From: Trochalopteron elliotii
Lineage: Eukaryota > Chordata > Aves > Passeriformes > Leiothrichidae
Length of the DNA: 64,000 nt
NCBI GenBank assembly: GCA_024734555.1
Contig: JANPWX010000054.1
Coordinates: 9,120,713 to 9,184,712 of the forward strand
Direction: 5' to 3'
Positions 14,116-28,500 of the stretch are shown here, one piece after another; position 1 is the first letter of the stretch; every line of letters begins with the position of its first letter. The notes beneath the pieces are model-generated. The model was given only the letters and a program-made list of their open reading frames with translations. It searched no databases and was not told the origin of the DNA. Made by a program: the position numbers and the translations under genes.

Positions 14116-16228
14116 AAATCCCATCAAGATAATTTTTTTAATTTTGAAAATCACTGGATTCCTTCCATAAATGATGGATACTACAGAACAACAGCATAAG
14201 AATTATTATGCTGGTTTCAATTATGTTTCCATTTTTATTAATATTATACTTGTTGAAATCCACCAGCTTCAGCCAAAGTATTCTAAAGCTGTCCTAGTGT
14301 GTTCAGAAAACAGAGCCAGACCTTTTTTCAAACAGGTTTCTGAATCAAACACTTAATAGTAGAGGAGTAATGGTGACCAATTATTTTGTGCACTATGTAT
14401 TCTTTGTAAACATATATTTTTATTTCTTGCACTGTGGTTCTATAGATACACAGTATGTGTACATACATAATACATTCAAAGAATATTTCACACGACAGAC
14501 AGTATTTCAATATTTGAATAATGTAGAAGTATATAAAATATTACTTAGTTCTGAAATCAAAGCTGAATGTCACTGTTGAAAATCATTTGCATTTACCTCA
14601 TGAACAGAGGCTAAAATTTGAACAATGTGAGAACCTTTAGGCAAACTCCTACAAGTCCAAGGTCTTTATCTCATTTGTACAGACATTTAGATTAAGATGG
14701 AAAAATAATGCTTGGAATTAACCTCTCTATTAAAGATGAGGAAATGGCTTTACTGAGACAGTTTGGGTCAGATAGAATCAGAAAGATTCTGAAGTATCTT
14801 TAGAACACATACTGAAGTATCGTCAGTAAGCCCTGTGGTTCCTAAAGAGGAGATAAGGATGCCATGAGGTCCACTCACACAAGGACACATGAAAGAGGAT
14901 GACTCCTTTTTTGCTGCTCTCCCTATCTCTATCGGAGTAGTTGTCTGATAGCTGAGACAGGAGTTGGCCATCTCATAAGGCTCATGCTGGGCTTCACAAG
15001 AAAGAGAAAGAGAGAGAACTGCTTATTCTGTACGAACGTGCACCAAAAAATTGTGACTGCAGCTTTCAAACTCTAGCTAGCAGCTTTATGAGATTCCTCA
15101 GCACATGAAAGCTGCCAATGCCATTTTTAAATTGACAGGTGGTTTGAGCCATTGACCTTCCCTTTGATACTGACAGAGGCAAATTGCTATCTGGCACCGT
15201 ACAATGCTTAATGAAGAGCTCCTTCTACCTTGGGATTTCTTTTCCTTGAGAATGGTATAACATCTTTATAGCATGGTGATAAGTAATACACACTGGCTGT
15301 GATCATTCTGTCACTGCCTTATCATGCTGCTTGAAAATGATTTGTGGTTCCATTTCATACTCTGGTACTTTTCATGTAGTATATGACTAAATCATAGCAG
15401 ATTATTAAGTCAATATATTTATATTGATGGAACCTGAAGAAACATCGATTTTACACCTTCTTCTATTCATTTGTTATGAACTCTGTACTCAGTTCCAGTG
15501 ACTAGACAGAGTCTAGGGGAGAGATTTTGCAGGGAACAATGGCAGCAACTATCAGAACAGATGTGTATTGTTTTCATTAGTTACGGTGGCAATGACAAAG
15601 GGGAGTTCAAACAGAAGGCAGGCCTATTCTGGCTAAAGAGAGCAGGATGCCATAAAGGAAAGCACACGATGGTAAAACTGTCCATATTTCAGTCTATTTA
15701 TTGCCATTAAGTACGCTTTGATTATCATTACTGCAATGGTTCAAACCAGGGCTGACTAGTAATAAATAAATGTTAATTTAACGAGCAACAGAATGCTCCC
15801 CAAACTCTACAAACTAAGGCTGTAATTCCATTAAGAGGACTCTTGTGACATAAGCCATGTCAGCAAAGCTCAAGTGATTTGCCAATGTCATAAGAATCTG
15901 GAGGTGGAATTGCAGCTTTAATTTATGGGTATTTCAGGGATTTATAACCAAATATCTGTGGTACTCCTGAAAACCACAAGAGGTGTTGAGATGCTACAAA
16001 GTAAACCATTATTGCTTAAACTTGTAAAAGGTAGCAGTGTTGTTGGTAAGCAATAAAAGCAGAACTGTGTTAGTATTGTTTAGAGAAGTGTTTTTAGCAT
16101 AAAGATACCTGCAGCAATTCTAAAACCCAGTTTCTTATTCATGCACTGCACCAGCCTGAGTGGCAGATGACTTGATGCCTGCAGTAAGAAGCAAGAAATT
16201 CAGAGATATTCCTGGTGCCAACTCAATA

Positions 16229-16258
16229 AAACCACATTTCATCTGAAGAATGTGGTTT
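16229..16258. repeat. Inverted repeat, 10-bp stem and 10-nt loop
   Basis: AAACCACATT (16229-16238) pairs perfectly with AATGTGGTTT (16249-16258) around TCATCTGAAG. Confidence 0.9.
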
Positions 16259-19200
16259 ATTTCTTGCTGCTAGCTGTTGGGGTGAGCTAGCTCTCCTTGG
16301 AGGCTGGCGGCTTCATGTTCAGAAATGTTGAACTCATGAATCAACTCACAGAGTTACAAGTGCCCAGAAACTTTGTGTCTTTAAACTTTTTTTTGACTTT
16401 AAGGTCTCAAGAGCTTCAGTAGTTAAACTGGTTCTAGTAAAAAAACCCAAAACCCCAGTTTCCTTTTTTTCAACTTTTACATGGAGAAACATATGAGGAG
16501 TGATTTACCAAATTGGCAAAATTATTGAGAAGGAATTTCCCTACAATCTGTGAGTTATACCTCTGGAAGAGAGTGCCACTGTGAAAGACCTTTCAAAATA
16601 TGATAGAGTCTAACAAACCTGACCTCCTAATGCAAAATAAATCTTGTGTATGGGGTTAGTTCTCATTATATCCCATGTTCCCCTCTCAGCCAAGACACCT
16701 GCTCCAGAAAAAACACTGTTCAGTCATGTTAATATACTGGTTACAGAGAAGTACAGGAAACTTTGCCATGGGAGTCTTGTTGTCTGCTGTTTGAATAAAA
16801 GAACTAGGTTTCCAGGAGGGGTTATTGTAACACTGAGTGAATTTTTTAGTTAAGGGATTAATTTTGAAACATTTTACTACAAGGACACTAAAACCAAAAT
16901 ATTACCTGTTGCCTAGGTAGTAACAACTGATAAAAACCTCAATCAAAGAAAAAAGCAGAAAAGCACTGAAGAGAATATAACTTTCCTGTTGTAAAAATTC
17001 TGTCAGGACAGTAACACCGCAGCTGGCTCAGTGCTAGACTCAATGCAAGAAGATATGTATGTTGAGCAGTATTACCTACACTACTGCACAGGGCTTGCTG
17101 CTAAGGACACATTCAAGAACTTCTCCTGTTCCAAATACACACTTTGAAAACACATGAAAAGTGTGACACAGATAAAATACAGACATTTCCCCCAAATGAA
17201 ACACAGACCAAATCAAAGCCTATCCAGTCCAGTATCCCATTTCCTACCTATGGGAAGGAAAATTAAACGACTCCTTGATGACCGCAGTACACATAAGACT
17301 AGAATCAGCAGTGTATCTAGACTGTTATGAGTCCCAATTCTTCCATCTGGACTAAACTCAGGAAAATCTATTCTCTGAGGAGAAAAAATGATCAATTTAT
17401 TATTTATGGAGTGACAGAGGAGACCTGAGATATCCCAGAAGCCAGTGGAAGAACTATGGATATTCTACAGCTCATGTTGCTTTGAGCCACAGGAGAGAGA
17501 AGCCTGGTGCAGCAAGAGGCTGAGCTCACACACCGATGCTCAGGTAACTGTCTAACTGCAAGGACAGCTCAGACAGATTTGCCATGGCTGAGCTGACTTA
17601 CATTACAGAGGGAAAACCAGCTATGGTCCTTTCCCTGATGGTGAGGGAGAACTGTACAATGCACTGGACTGCACTGCACTTGTGCCACAATTTAAAAGCA
17701 GCTGATGCCTCAGTGCTATTTGTGTGGCAACTAAAGATAATATACATCCATAAGCAGTGATACAGGACCTCTGTTAAAATTATCCCAAATATACAGGAGC
17801 TTGCTGCATCTTAACACTTAAAAGGATAAGGGGAAGTTAATCTTTTAGAATATGTCTCTTCATCACTCTCTTCCACAGATGAACATTTTACACAACATTT
17901 TCCCCCTTCGAGAAAGGAATCTCACAACTGATCCAAGACCAGCCTGACAGGATCAGCCCCAACTCCTTCCACTGCTGGTGGAAGGCAGTAGTTTGGAATA
18001 GAGACTGGTCTGGTTTATATCAGCCTTTCCATTCAGGATATTCTGATTAAGGTGAACATTTTAGCCCTTCTACAGAAAACCGGCAGCTATGGCAGTCCCA
18101 GGGAAAAGGATGCAATTTAAAGAGGAAGGCTTTTGAGAGATCTCTTTTTTAATTTGATCTATTATAAAACAGTTCTTAAAGCCCTGACTATTTAGCTGCA
18201 ATATCTTTCTTGCAGCTAACCTAGGAAAGAACAAAATTAGGATTATGAGAACAAAAGTCCTGATTTCAAGAGGCCTAAAACTGAAGAACGGAAACTAAAT
18301 ACAACCTGAGATAAACATGGCAGACACATGAAAACAAAATAGTCAAGACCTATTCTCTCTTTTTTCCCCTCTCACAAGAACAGCAGCTTTCTGGCACAGC
18401 TGATACATAGAGCAAATGTATACAAGGACAAGCACTTGAAGATGATCTTATTTATGTTATACTCACTGTTACCTACTTGTTCAAATTTAGTCTTGTTTGT
18501 GATTTAGGAACAATAGAGAGTGACAAGCATGCCCTAAAAGGTGTATGAATAATACAACCTGTGTTTCCCTCTATTTCTGTCCTTTTTGATTCATGAAAGC
18601 ACTGAAGTAATGAGTAAAAACATTCCTATTCTCAAACAGATTTAAGTATATACTGAACATTTATCTTTGGTTTAAATGCTGTATTAAGTAAGGATGGAAT
18701 TACTCACATGCTTAAGATTAAGCTTACGTTGAATATTTTCTTGAAGTGGGACACAATTCTGAAGCTTTAATTTGCTAACACACTGCTTGTTATCCCCTTC
18801 ACAGCTACAAGACTGAGCCCTGCAATTCTATTTATAAAGTCTCTTTTGTATTTCCAGTAAATTAGTGACTAATGGAGCTCCTTACAGCTACTACAGACTG
18901 GATATTAGAGCCTTCAGGATGCAATAGTGCATCACAGAACTACATGGATGAAGGTTACAATGAATGACAGAAATCTTGGATTAGATTGAGTTTTGGGTTA
19001 TATTGAATAATTTTTTTAAACAGGCATAGACATAACATCCTCTTTTTTCCTTAGAGCTTGCGCCAAAAAAAATAGTAAGTTTGCAAATGGATATTAAGCA
19101 ATGCCAGATATTTTCAGGGTTTGTTTTAACAAATTAACCCTTTGCGTTCTTTTCTGATGTCCAAATAATTGTATTGGAAGCAGATGTTCTACCAAAATTT

Positions 19201-19506
19201 ACATGATCAGAGACATTATGCTCACTTATTAACATACTGTTTAATATTCACTACAACCTGTTTTAAAGAACAACAATGTGTTAACATTTAAGCCAGGAGG
19301 GATTTCTGTACACTATATAGTACTTGATGCAGCTTGTTTATGCAACAGTCTGACAGATACAATTAATCTCATGAAAACGACCAGAGTACAGCATAATGGC
19401 ATATTATTTTTGAAGTAATAGAACACACTTTCCCTTTGGAAGTTAGAACTTAATTAAATCATATAACTTCAGGATGCAGAGAAAAGCTGCAAAAGAATGA
19501 AGCTCA

Positions 19507-19818
<312 letters not shown>

Positions 19819-20520
19819 TCATAATTCTGTCTGCATTTACTTCGTAGGGATATGGGAACACATTCAAACAAACCATAAGTTGTGGGCATTTTCATTATTT
19901 ACTTCCAGCCTCATTTATTTTCTCTACCTCCTAATACTGAGGAAAACAGGAAAAGAAAAAAAGTAAATCAGAAGGAACAACATAAAACACCTGGGCATAT
20001 GGATAAGACTGAGAAAAATCCATCCTGCCAAAACCAGTGCTTTTTACTAGTTGCAGTAAGGTGAGATAGCCTCCAGAATGGTGAGTACAAGTCTCCACAA
20101 GATCAACAGAAACTGGTGCATTGTTAAGACCAAAATAGATATGAATTAACTGAAATAAAGCTGTGAAATAGAAAGCAAAAACAAGTGTAAATCAAAGTGC
20201 TTTCAAATTATACCTATTAAAAAACCCATATATGTAAGAAGCCTTGCAACTTGCCATCTGACTAGATCTGGTTTCAAGATTTCAACGATTTCACTCTTTT
20301 CTTTAGTATTTATTTCAAAAACCCCAAGTATTTCCTTCAGCTCCCTGCCCTCTACTGGCACTCATTAAATGTATTGCAATAGGTGGATACTCAGCATCTT
20401 CACCTCCAACTCACTGCCACACCACAGTTCAGCATAATTACACCACTTAGGTATGATAACTTTAGAGTTCCAGGGTTATAAATTTAATATATGCTACTAA
20501 TTAATCAGCTATGGCTTTCC

Positions 20521-20565
20521 AGGTGGTAATGTCATAATGACGTGATAAAAATATAATTACCACCT
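20521..20565. repeat. Inverted repeat enclosing a CRE-like core
   Basis: AGGTGGTAAT (20521-20530) is complementary to ATTACCACCT (20556-20565). The 25-bp interior contains GTCATAATGAC, itself an inverted repeat, which runs into TGACGTGA. Confidence 0.88.
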
Positions 20566-23500
20566 TGTCACAATACCTTGTTAAAGTGTAAATTACCCCT
20601 GTAACAGAGCCAATGGAAGTTCTGCCTCTGGTAGTCAGTATGCATTAAACTGTCTCAGAGCAAACAGATTGTCCTTTGGCAGACAGCAGGAATTACAAAA
20701 AGGGGAGGGGGAAGAAAAGCCTGTCAACCAGTGAAAAGAAAAAACCATCAGAGCTGTTTTCTTTTAATTTTTGGTAAAAATAGAAATACAATGGAAAACA
20801 GAGCTTCCAGTAGCTGAAACCTGGAGATGAGTAGTTTCTTCACTGTCCAGCAACAGAGCAGACCATAAAAATCACTCCTACACTGACATACACAGCAGCA
20901 AACAAGGAAACCTAGTTTGGAAGGCATATAAAGAATTCACAGTCTCAAATCAGGCAAGTCTGTGTATGCTGCAGAGGTACCAGAAGGATCCTGGTTTCTG
21001 TGAAATGCAGTGTATCAGCTCTACTGCTCTTCACCATCTGCTACTAAGTGAACCAGGCAGATATAATGATGCTGCCTCCAGAGGGAACTGTTGGCTGGCC
21101 CACCAGGAGGGGAGGGGAGCATTAGCAACAACTATCCATGAGAGGCAAAGGAAAAAGGGTAATGAAAAACATAAGATGAATATTCCAATTAAAGAACAGG
21201 TTTCAGTCAGTTCTCAGTGCATTCTACTCTCTACCCTGTTAAGAAAGCTATTTAGAAACGTGCTTCAATGCTGTGTTGTGCTCTTAAGATAAGTCTTCAA
21301 GAGCAATGTTTTTTAGTAATTTTAACAGGATTCATTTGAATTGGAAATCATGAAAGAGAGGTCTTACATTAAACTCTGCCAGACAAGCAGAGTGTATTCA
21401 TCCATTTCACAACAAGGTATATTGATTTGCTCTAGATAATACTAAAACAATGAACAATGTGCTAAGTCTGTTGAAGACACATTGTAATAAACTAACCTGC
21501 TCCTTCCCAAGTGTGCATGGGCACACACAGATGTTCTATGTTAAATGCACAGCAGACAATTGCATATGCATACAAATGTCTGTGCTTGGGCACAGAGAGT
21601 GAATAATGCACATTGTATTTTGAAAGCTGTAAATGGGGTGTGGCATCAAATAAGATTCTGTTCAAGCAAACTAGCACAAATGAAAGTTATCATCATCTTT
21701 TTCCTTTCTTTTCCTCTGTCTTGACTCCCTCCCTCAGCTCCCTCTAGTATGTGCAGGTAAGTATTGCACTAGGAGCTCCTATTCTATTCTTTCTCTAGTA
21801 CATATAATTGTAAGTAACTGAAATAGTCTAAAACCCCAAATACATTAGGAAAGTCTCCTGGTGTACAATTTTTTTGATTTTTTTTTCTGGTCACAGTTTT
21901 CCACGTCTACCTGGGTAATACATTTTCTATCTGTAACTTCCTATATATTTTCAAGCAGAGCAATAATCTCATATTGCTAAATACTGAAGTTTAAGAAGGA
22001 GTCAGCATGTCTTTGGAGCACATACCAAATTACAGAACATTACCATCTGCACCCATCAAATAGGCAAATTATCTTTTTTTAACCTTATGAGAACTTCTAC
22101 CATAGTAGAGTCAACTAAACTACAGCTGACAATAATATATATTGGAAGATCAACAAAAGAATACCGAGGTTTGGTATTTTTTTTTCCTTTTCCTTCACAA
22201 TAAAAGAAGTAAATTAGAATTAAAGCTGCCATCATATTACTATTACTATTAAATTGCTATGTCTGTCTAACAGCACCAAAAGAGCTAATTTCTCTTACTG
22301 ATCTGTGTTTTGTAGCAACTAAACACAACAAGATGAATCACGATGAAGCAGAAGTCTCCATTCTGAGTATCCTTGTTTTCGTGAATTTAATGTTGCTTTA
22401 ACTTCATTTTTGATCCATTATGTTATAAAACTCCCAAATCCATCATAGTGAACATTGAGACACCTTGGCTAAGTGCACTGGTCGTCAGTGGCCTTGCTTT
22501 TCAAAGTCAGTTCTGATTTCATTCATCATTCTGAGAGCTTATGAAATAAAGAATAATTACATAAGCGTTTTGAAGTCCAAGTGCTGCTGCTCTGGGCATA
22601 AAATCCAGTGTTCTATTTTTATGTAACAAATATCTCCTATGATACAACATATTTCACTTGGATGTCATTTCCTGGAAGCCCAGAATCGTGAGTGCAAATT
22701 GCAACGAGGTGACTACAATTAGGGAAAATTTAGAAAATAAGCATTAATGAAATCTAAAATTTTTGGGCTTTGATTCAACTTTCAGTGACTTTACATTTGT
22801 CAGGAGCTAAACTCTTTCAAAATGATATAGAAGCAATCAAGCCCAGACATTAACGTGACTTCATAGGCTGAAGACAAGGTAAATTCAGAGGTAAATCAGA
22901 AAGATACAGCTCATTGGTAAATTTAGTTATTGTTAATCTCTCACATTACATATATAAAGACGTGAAATCTCTTATTTTCCTAGGCAAAAATATATGCTAG
23001 CATATCCAGCTTAACATATTATTGTAGGTAAAACAGTCTGGAGAGATAATAACTGGCCAGCAATAGTAACTGAAAAAATCCACTGCTCCTTCCATTCTAA
23101 TAATCTTAAGCTCCCAAACAAATACAAACCTATGTCACAATGTTAGCAGAAACAATGCAACTCTGATGATAGGTGCAAATACTACAGGTCTGTCTCTAAA
23201 CTAAATTAGAATCACAGACTACATGTCTACTCTTAGTACAGTAATAAACACCAGCAAGCAATCATTACATCCAATTAGGCTGAGTACTTTCCTTAACTGG
23301 GTCATTTACCAGTCTCTCTTGCTCTTAAAAGTAGATTAAATGTGTAAACTTACATTTAATTACCTGTAACAGAACTCTTATGGGCAACATGCTGGAGTGT
23401 CCTTAATTTTGTTTTAAAATAAAATGAAAGGAAGAAGGTAGACCTGAAATATATACAAAAAAGGTCTAGCTATTTCCTCAAATAATCTTTTGATCCATGG

Positions 23501-23656
23501 GTTGGTAGTGGTAGTACAGATGCTTACAAGATGGAGTCACATTCATGTTTCTTTTGTGAGCTTTAACTTGTAAAATAAAGGAACAACTGTGAAACAGAAT
23601 TCTGTCCTGTCTCCTCCCCACCTCCACCCTCTCTAACTTTCTTTAGATCAGGGGCC

Positions 23657-23700
23657 AAAAAAAAAAAAAGAGAGATAAAAAGAAAAGAAAAAAAAAAAAG
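23657..23700. repeat. A-rich low-complexity tract
   Basis: A13 followed by GAGAGATAAAAAGAAAAG and a second A run. Confidence 0.93.
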
Positions 23701-25551
23701 ACAGGAAGAACTTAACAGAACATAGAAACCTGAACTCAAAACCTATAAATGTCTCTGGGCAGCTGTAAGGTAAGAAGTAATGAGAAAAGTATTTGAAACC
23801 AGGGCATGTTGCTTAGGATGATTTTTAGCTCTCACCTGTCTCCAGAAGATAAACCCCAAAAGGCTACAGGTTCTAAGTCTCTGTATCTTCTGCAGCACAT
23901 CAATACATCTTTAAAAACCCTCAGTACAGCAATACTTTCTCCTGTTTTGTTTGACAGTAAAATAATGCTGTTGCTGTCCTTCACACAATGACACCACACA
24001 CAATAATGCACATCAAAGAGATACTGCAGCCCCCTCACCCTTATCAACACAGCACCATCCAAAGCTACATGGCAATGTGGGGCAGGGCACTGAACCCCAG
24101 CTAGGAAGCCTTCAGACTTGCAGTGATCATGTACTTCAAACCTGGCAGAGCTGATGCAACCTGTCACTTCTAAGCAAACAGAATGAGATCCCACATCTTC
24201 AGGCTGGGACTTCCAGATGCCAGTTCTGGATGGACACTCTGGCACTCCTGGCACTTTCTGGCTGCATGTTAAGCTGGCCTTGTTTTGCACACCAACACCT
24301 CCTCCCACCACCATCTAGGTGTGTGCACTGTGAGCCTGGTGCTGCAGCTATGTAGGGCTTGTCCAAAAAAGAAGGAATCTCCTTGTGCCATTCAATGGAG
24401 TTACAGCATGACAAGCAAGATTCAAGTCAGCCACATGCTTTGGGATCTTTCTATCAACTATTTCAACAGTACAAAACAAATGATGCTGTATTCTAATGAA
24501 TTCTATATGTAAGCAAGGAATCTTTATAACTAGTAATGTAGAAGTTGTTTATCCTTTATTGCTATAGTAAAAAAAATTACCCTAAACAAGTTATAGAGCA
24601 GCTGTCATTTATAACGCTTTAATATGTTTGTGGTATGATACAAGTAATACAAATATTAATTGATTTCCATAATAAAAACCCCAATTAATGGGTCTCTTTA
24701 GCAATGGAGTTAAAATTCTCTATGCAGCTTGCTAGGCAAAAGTGTTGATCAGGATGCAAAGGGCTGTCCCTCAGAGACAGCTAGTTCATTTTCAGTAGAA
24801 ACAGAGAAAGAATATGATGCCAAAGACTTTGAATCTCCTGTGGCTCTAGTCATAGTCCCACAGACACCCGTAGGGGAAATGACAGTGTACAGATGCCATT
24901 TTCCTCTATCCTAGGAGGTAAATGAGACTTGTCTTTCCCTTATAGCTCTCCTCAGACATACAGATTGTACCATTATCTGGTCAAGAGCATTTTGATTCAG
25001 GAGTCATATTTGTGGCCTCTCACTGAAGTGTGATTCATAGGATTAGAGTTAATAGGGGAAAGAAGGTTCATCCAAATCAACTTGTACACTCATACACATC
25101 CACTATTAGCAATGATGTAAAATTAAACACTAGTTCTGTACACAGTGTGTATCCTCCAAACCTACACCCGACCCTGTCTGCAATCTTGGTAATGCAACAC
25201 CACTCCTTTGAAATAACTCTTGATTTATACCAGCACAAGACCGGACTCAGTACTCTGTATATAGTTACAACAACTGTAAGAAATGTAATAGCATTGACTA
25301 ATGGCTCATGGACATTGTCTATAGGCAAAATGTGTTTTGTTTACTTTATTGAAGGTGTGGGGCACACTGAAATGTCATTGTTTTCTATATCATCACAGCC
25401 AGTGCCAAGAGTTGAATCTCTACTTTATTTCTAATATGAAATAATTTTTAGCACAAGTAAACAGAACACTTTGCTTAAAAGACGGAGAAGCAGGAGGTCA
25501 ACAGAAAATACTAGTTCTGCTTCAGTTTCTTGCTAATAAAACATTTTTTAC

Positions 25552-25584
25552 TATATATATGTACATATATATATATATATATAT
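25552..25584. repeat. (TA)n microsatellite with GTAC interruption
   Basis: Alternating TA broken once by ATGTACAT, then about ten AT units. Confidence 0.95.
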
Positions 25585-28500
25585 GGAAAAACTGCCCTAA
25601 AGAACAAGCTGCTGAATTTTTCTGGCATGTGTCACAATGTTTAAGGTTTAGAATGGCAATGAACTCTGTTGAAAAAGCCTTACAAGCACACAAGGGTATT
25701 GCCATTTGCCCGCCAGGCACTGATTTCAGAGGCAGCTGAAACTGCGCCCACTGAACTGCCAGGAAACGCTCTGCTCGAGCTCGGCATGGCTGCTGGAGAC
25801 ATAAGGTAGTGCTCAGAGCTCAGGCCTCTCCTGTGGCTTCTCTCCGGGCTCACACAGTGGTTGAGGACTCAGGAAAGGCAAGGGGTGAGTCACAGGCACC
25901 AAAATCAAGAAAAGGTTCTGCAGGTATTTCACTGATACAACACAATGACTGTCTGGAAATACTATGAAGAGCACAGATCAGAATCAGTGCTGAAGACAGG
26001 AGAGATGGGTTACAGTAAACAAAGCCCATCAATTGTATTATCCTGGTCTCTAGGAGGAGCAAGCTCTACCACAGTGAGCTGAGCCACACCAGTGAGCACA
26101 GGGTGACACAAAACCACATATGGTTTATAAATTTATCAAATTTAAGTATCTCTCTCTGCACTTTAAATCCTACGCGTATTGCTTTGGGCACTGTACATCT
26201 TATTTGATTCTCACACATAAAAAATCAAGCCACCATTATTTTTTGAGCTGTGTATGGGAATTAGAAACACAAACAAATCTATTTGTGTTTGTAAATAGGT
26301 AGCCAAGACTTGTAAACACACGACGATGAGAGCTGGAATGTCCATGTTCAGTGTAAGGAATACACCACAAAGGTGTGCCTGGGTTACAGCAACATGTTTG
26401 GCTCACACATACTCCTTCTGAAGCGTGGGCTGTGCAAAAATGAAACATCTCTCAGCTCAGAAACCAGACCATGTGTGCATTCACCTACTGTCTGCACTGA
26501 CCAACACACCAACAGGAAACGTGTGTGCTTGTACTCCACTTCATGGTGTTCTACAGATGTATTTCAAACCACTGCACAGCTAAGGCCACCAAAACACTGT
26601 CCTATGGGAGAATCTTCTGACAAGTATCAGCCTATAAATCATGCCAATGTGATTCCTACTCAAAAGCTTATCAGGGCATTGGCTAAAAAAAAAATAAAAC
26701 CCAAAAAAGAGAGAGAAAAACACATAATAATTTGATTTTGAGTAGGACAAAAACTGTATTCTGCCTCACATTTTTCATACATTAAGCATATTGCCCTAGC
26801 GGGGTAAACACACCTGTCAAAACTTGCAAGCTTTCTTAGCTGTACCTCAGTTTCAGAGTGGTGAACACAGAAATCACATCATTTAAATAAATGCCATGTT
26901 ACATGACAGCTTTTTTTATGCTACATGATAATCTGAGAAGCATGGGTTGTCAGTGGAGGCAGAAATGGGCCCAAGGCACTTCTATTTCACTTGAGCATCA
27001 GTAAGACTGAAAAGAGAAGGAGTGAGCATTAGGTCACTACAGAGCAGCTCTGAAGGAGATTTTTCTTCTGGGAGAATTTATATTTAGTTTCACAAATAAA
27101 ATCAGTCCATTGGAATGAGAGAGACAGCCTTCCCTAGATATATTACTAAAAATAAGTTAATGTATATATCTGCTTCTCCTTGGAAAAAAAATTATTTTGT
27201 TACTAGCTGAATATTGATGAGGTAGCTATACCACGGAAATTCTACAGCACTGCCTTTAAAAATTCAAATTACATGTAGAAATTTCAATTCTTCATCCTTT
27301 TATCTCAGAGCTCAGCTCTAGAATTTTATAATTTTTTTTCTTCTCATTCTGTGTTTGCAAGCCCCATGTTTCCTTTAATTATGATCTCCCAAGACTACTT
27401 ATTTATTTTTGAAGAATAAAACATGCTTACTAAATGAATTTTATCAGACTTTAGCAGGTTTTAAATCTATTTAGAAGATGTCACTGCAGTGGAGGCCAAA
27501 ATTTGTTCTAATGCCAGTGAGAAAATACCCTACTCTTACAATGCCAGTTGAAACAGAGAAACTCTGCTTTTTTTAATGGAATTCTTTAAGGGTTATACCA
27601 GTCTAAGATAAAAATCTGGCCCCAAATGAAGGAGCTTATTTTTCCCCTACATTAGTTGTAGATAATTTCTTAGATAATTAAATACCCCAAACTATGATCT
27701 CTGTAGTATCATGTTATCAGTTTAAAAGTATTACCTAACCATTGACATAAGCAGGATGGCAAATCTATCAGCTTTTAAAAATAACGCCACTCAAATTTTA
27801 ATGCAAATTATGCACCCCTGAATTTTTACAGTTATTGACTACACATTGGATTAATTTCTACACAGTTACTTGTAATAGCAGCCTTGACAAAGAGTTTCTG
27901 GCAAGAGCTCTTGGATCACATGTTTGTGTATGAAGGCCTTTAAAGCATGGCAGTCCCATATGTGCACCCATAAAGGTAACCCAACAGGCTTTAAGGGCAG
28001 GCACTGTCATTTAATGTAAAACCCAACACTATAAAGTCAGGCTGCTTGACAAAACCAAAATAAGTAACCTAGCAGAAAAATCAAACATTTCCAGCCTCTC
28101 TCTCTGCGGAACATTGTCAAACTCCTATTACCACCTGTCACTCCTGGTTACTTTTCCTTAAAGTATTATTTCTGTAGTATTAATTTGCTGAATAATTCAA
28201 ATTTATGTGATTCCAAAATAATACCCAAAATGACACACTTCTCTTTTTAGAAGCAATAAAACATTTTAAGATTAATCAAACTTCAGTTGGTGCATACAGG
28301 TGAGTTCAACTCATGATCTCTGTAATATGTATTATTCTTGTATTGTCAAGATGACCACCAAGATATGTTTTAGAAGGAAAAAAAATCCTTCTCTGTAGAG
28401 TTTCCAATCTGAAAAGCAAGGTTGGTAAGCAAGAAAACAGACATATATAAGCAAAATATGGACACTGCTGATAAAATTAAGTTATAAAAAGTTACGAAGA

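Noticed and set aside
23832..24314. 160-codon open frame on the minus strand, the longest in the window
   Set aside because: It lies within intron 9, resembles no protein family I recognise, has Cys/Val-rich irregular composition without domain pattern, and shows no convincing splice or promoter context. A frame of this length is expected by chance in 64 kb searched six ways. A coding-potential test on an alignment would settle it.
25552..25584. TA repeat considered as a promoter TATA element
   Set aside because: It is a simple microsatellite with no initiator, CpG island or transcript evidence nearby.
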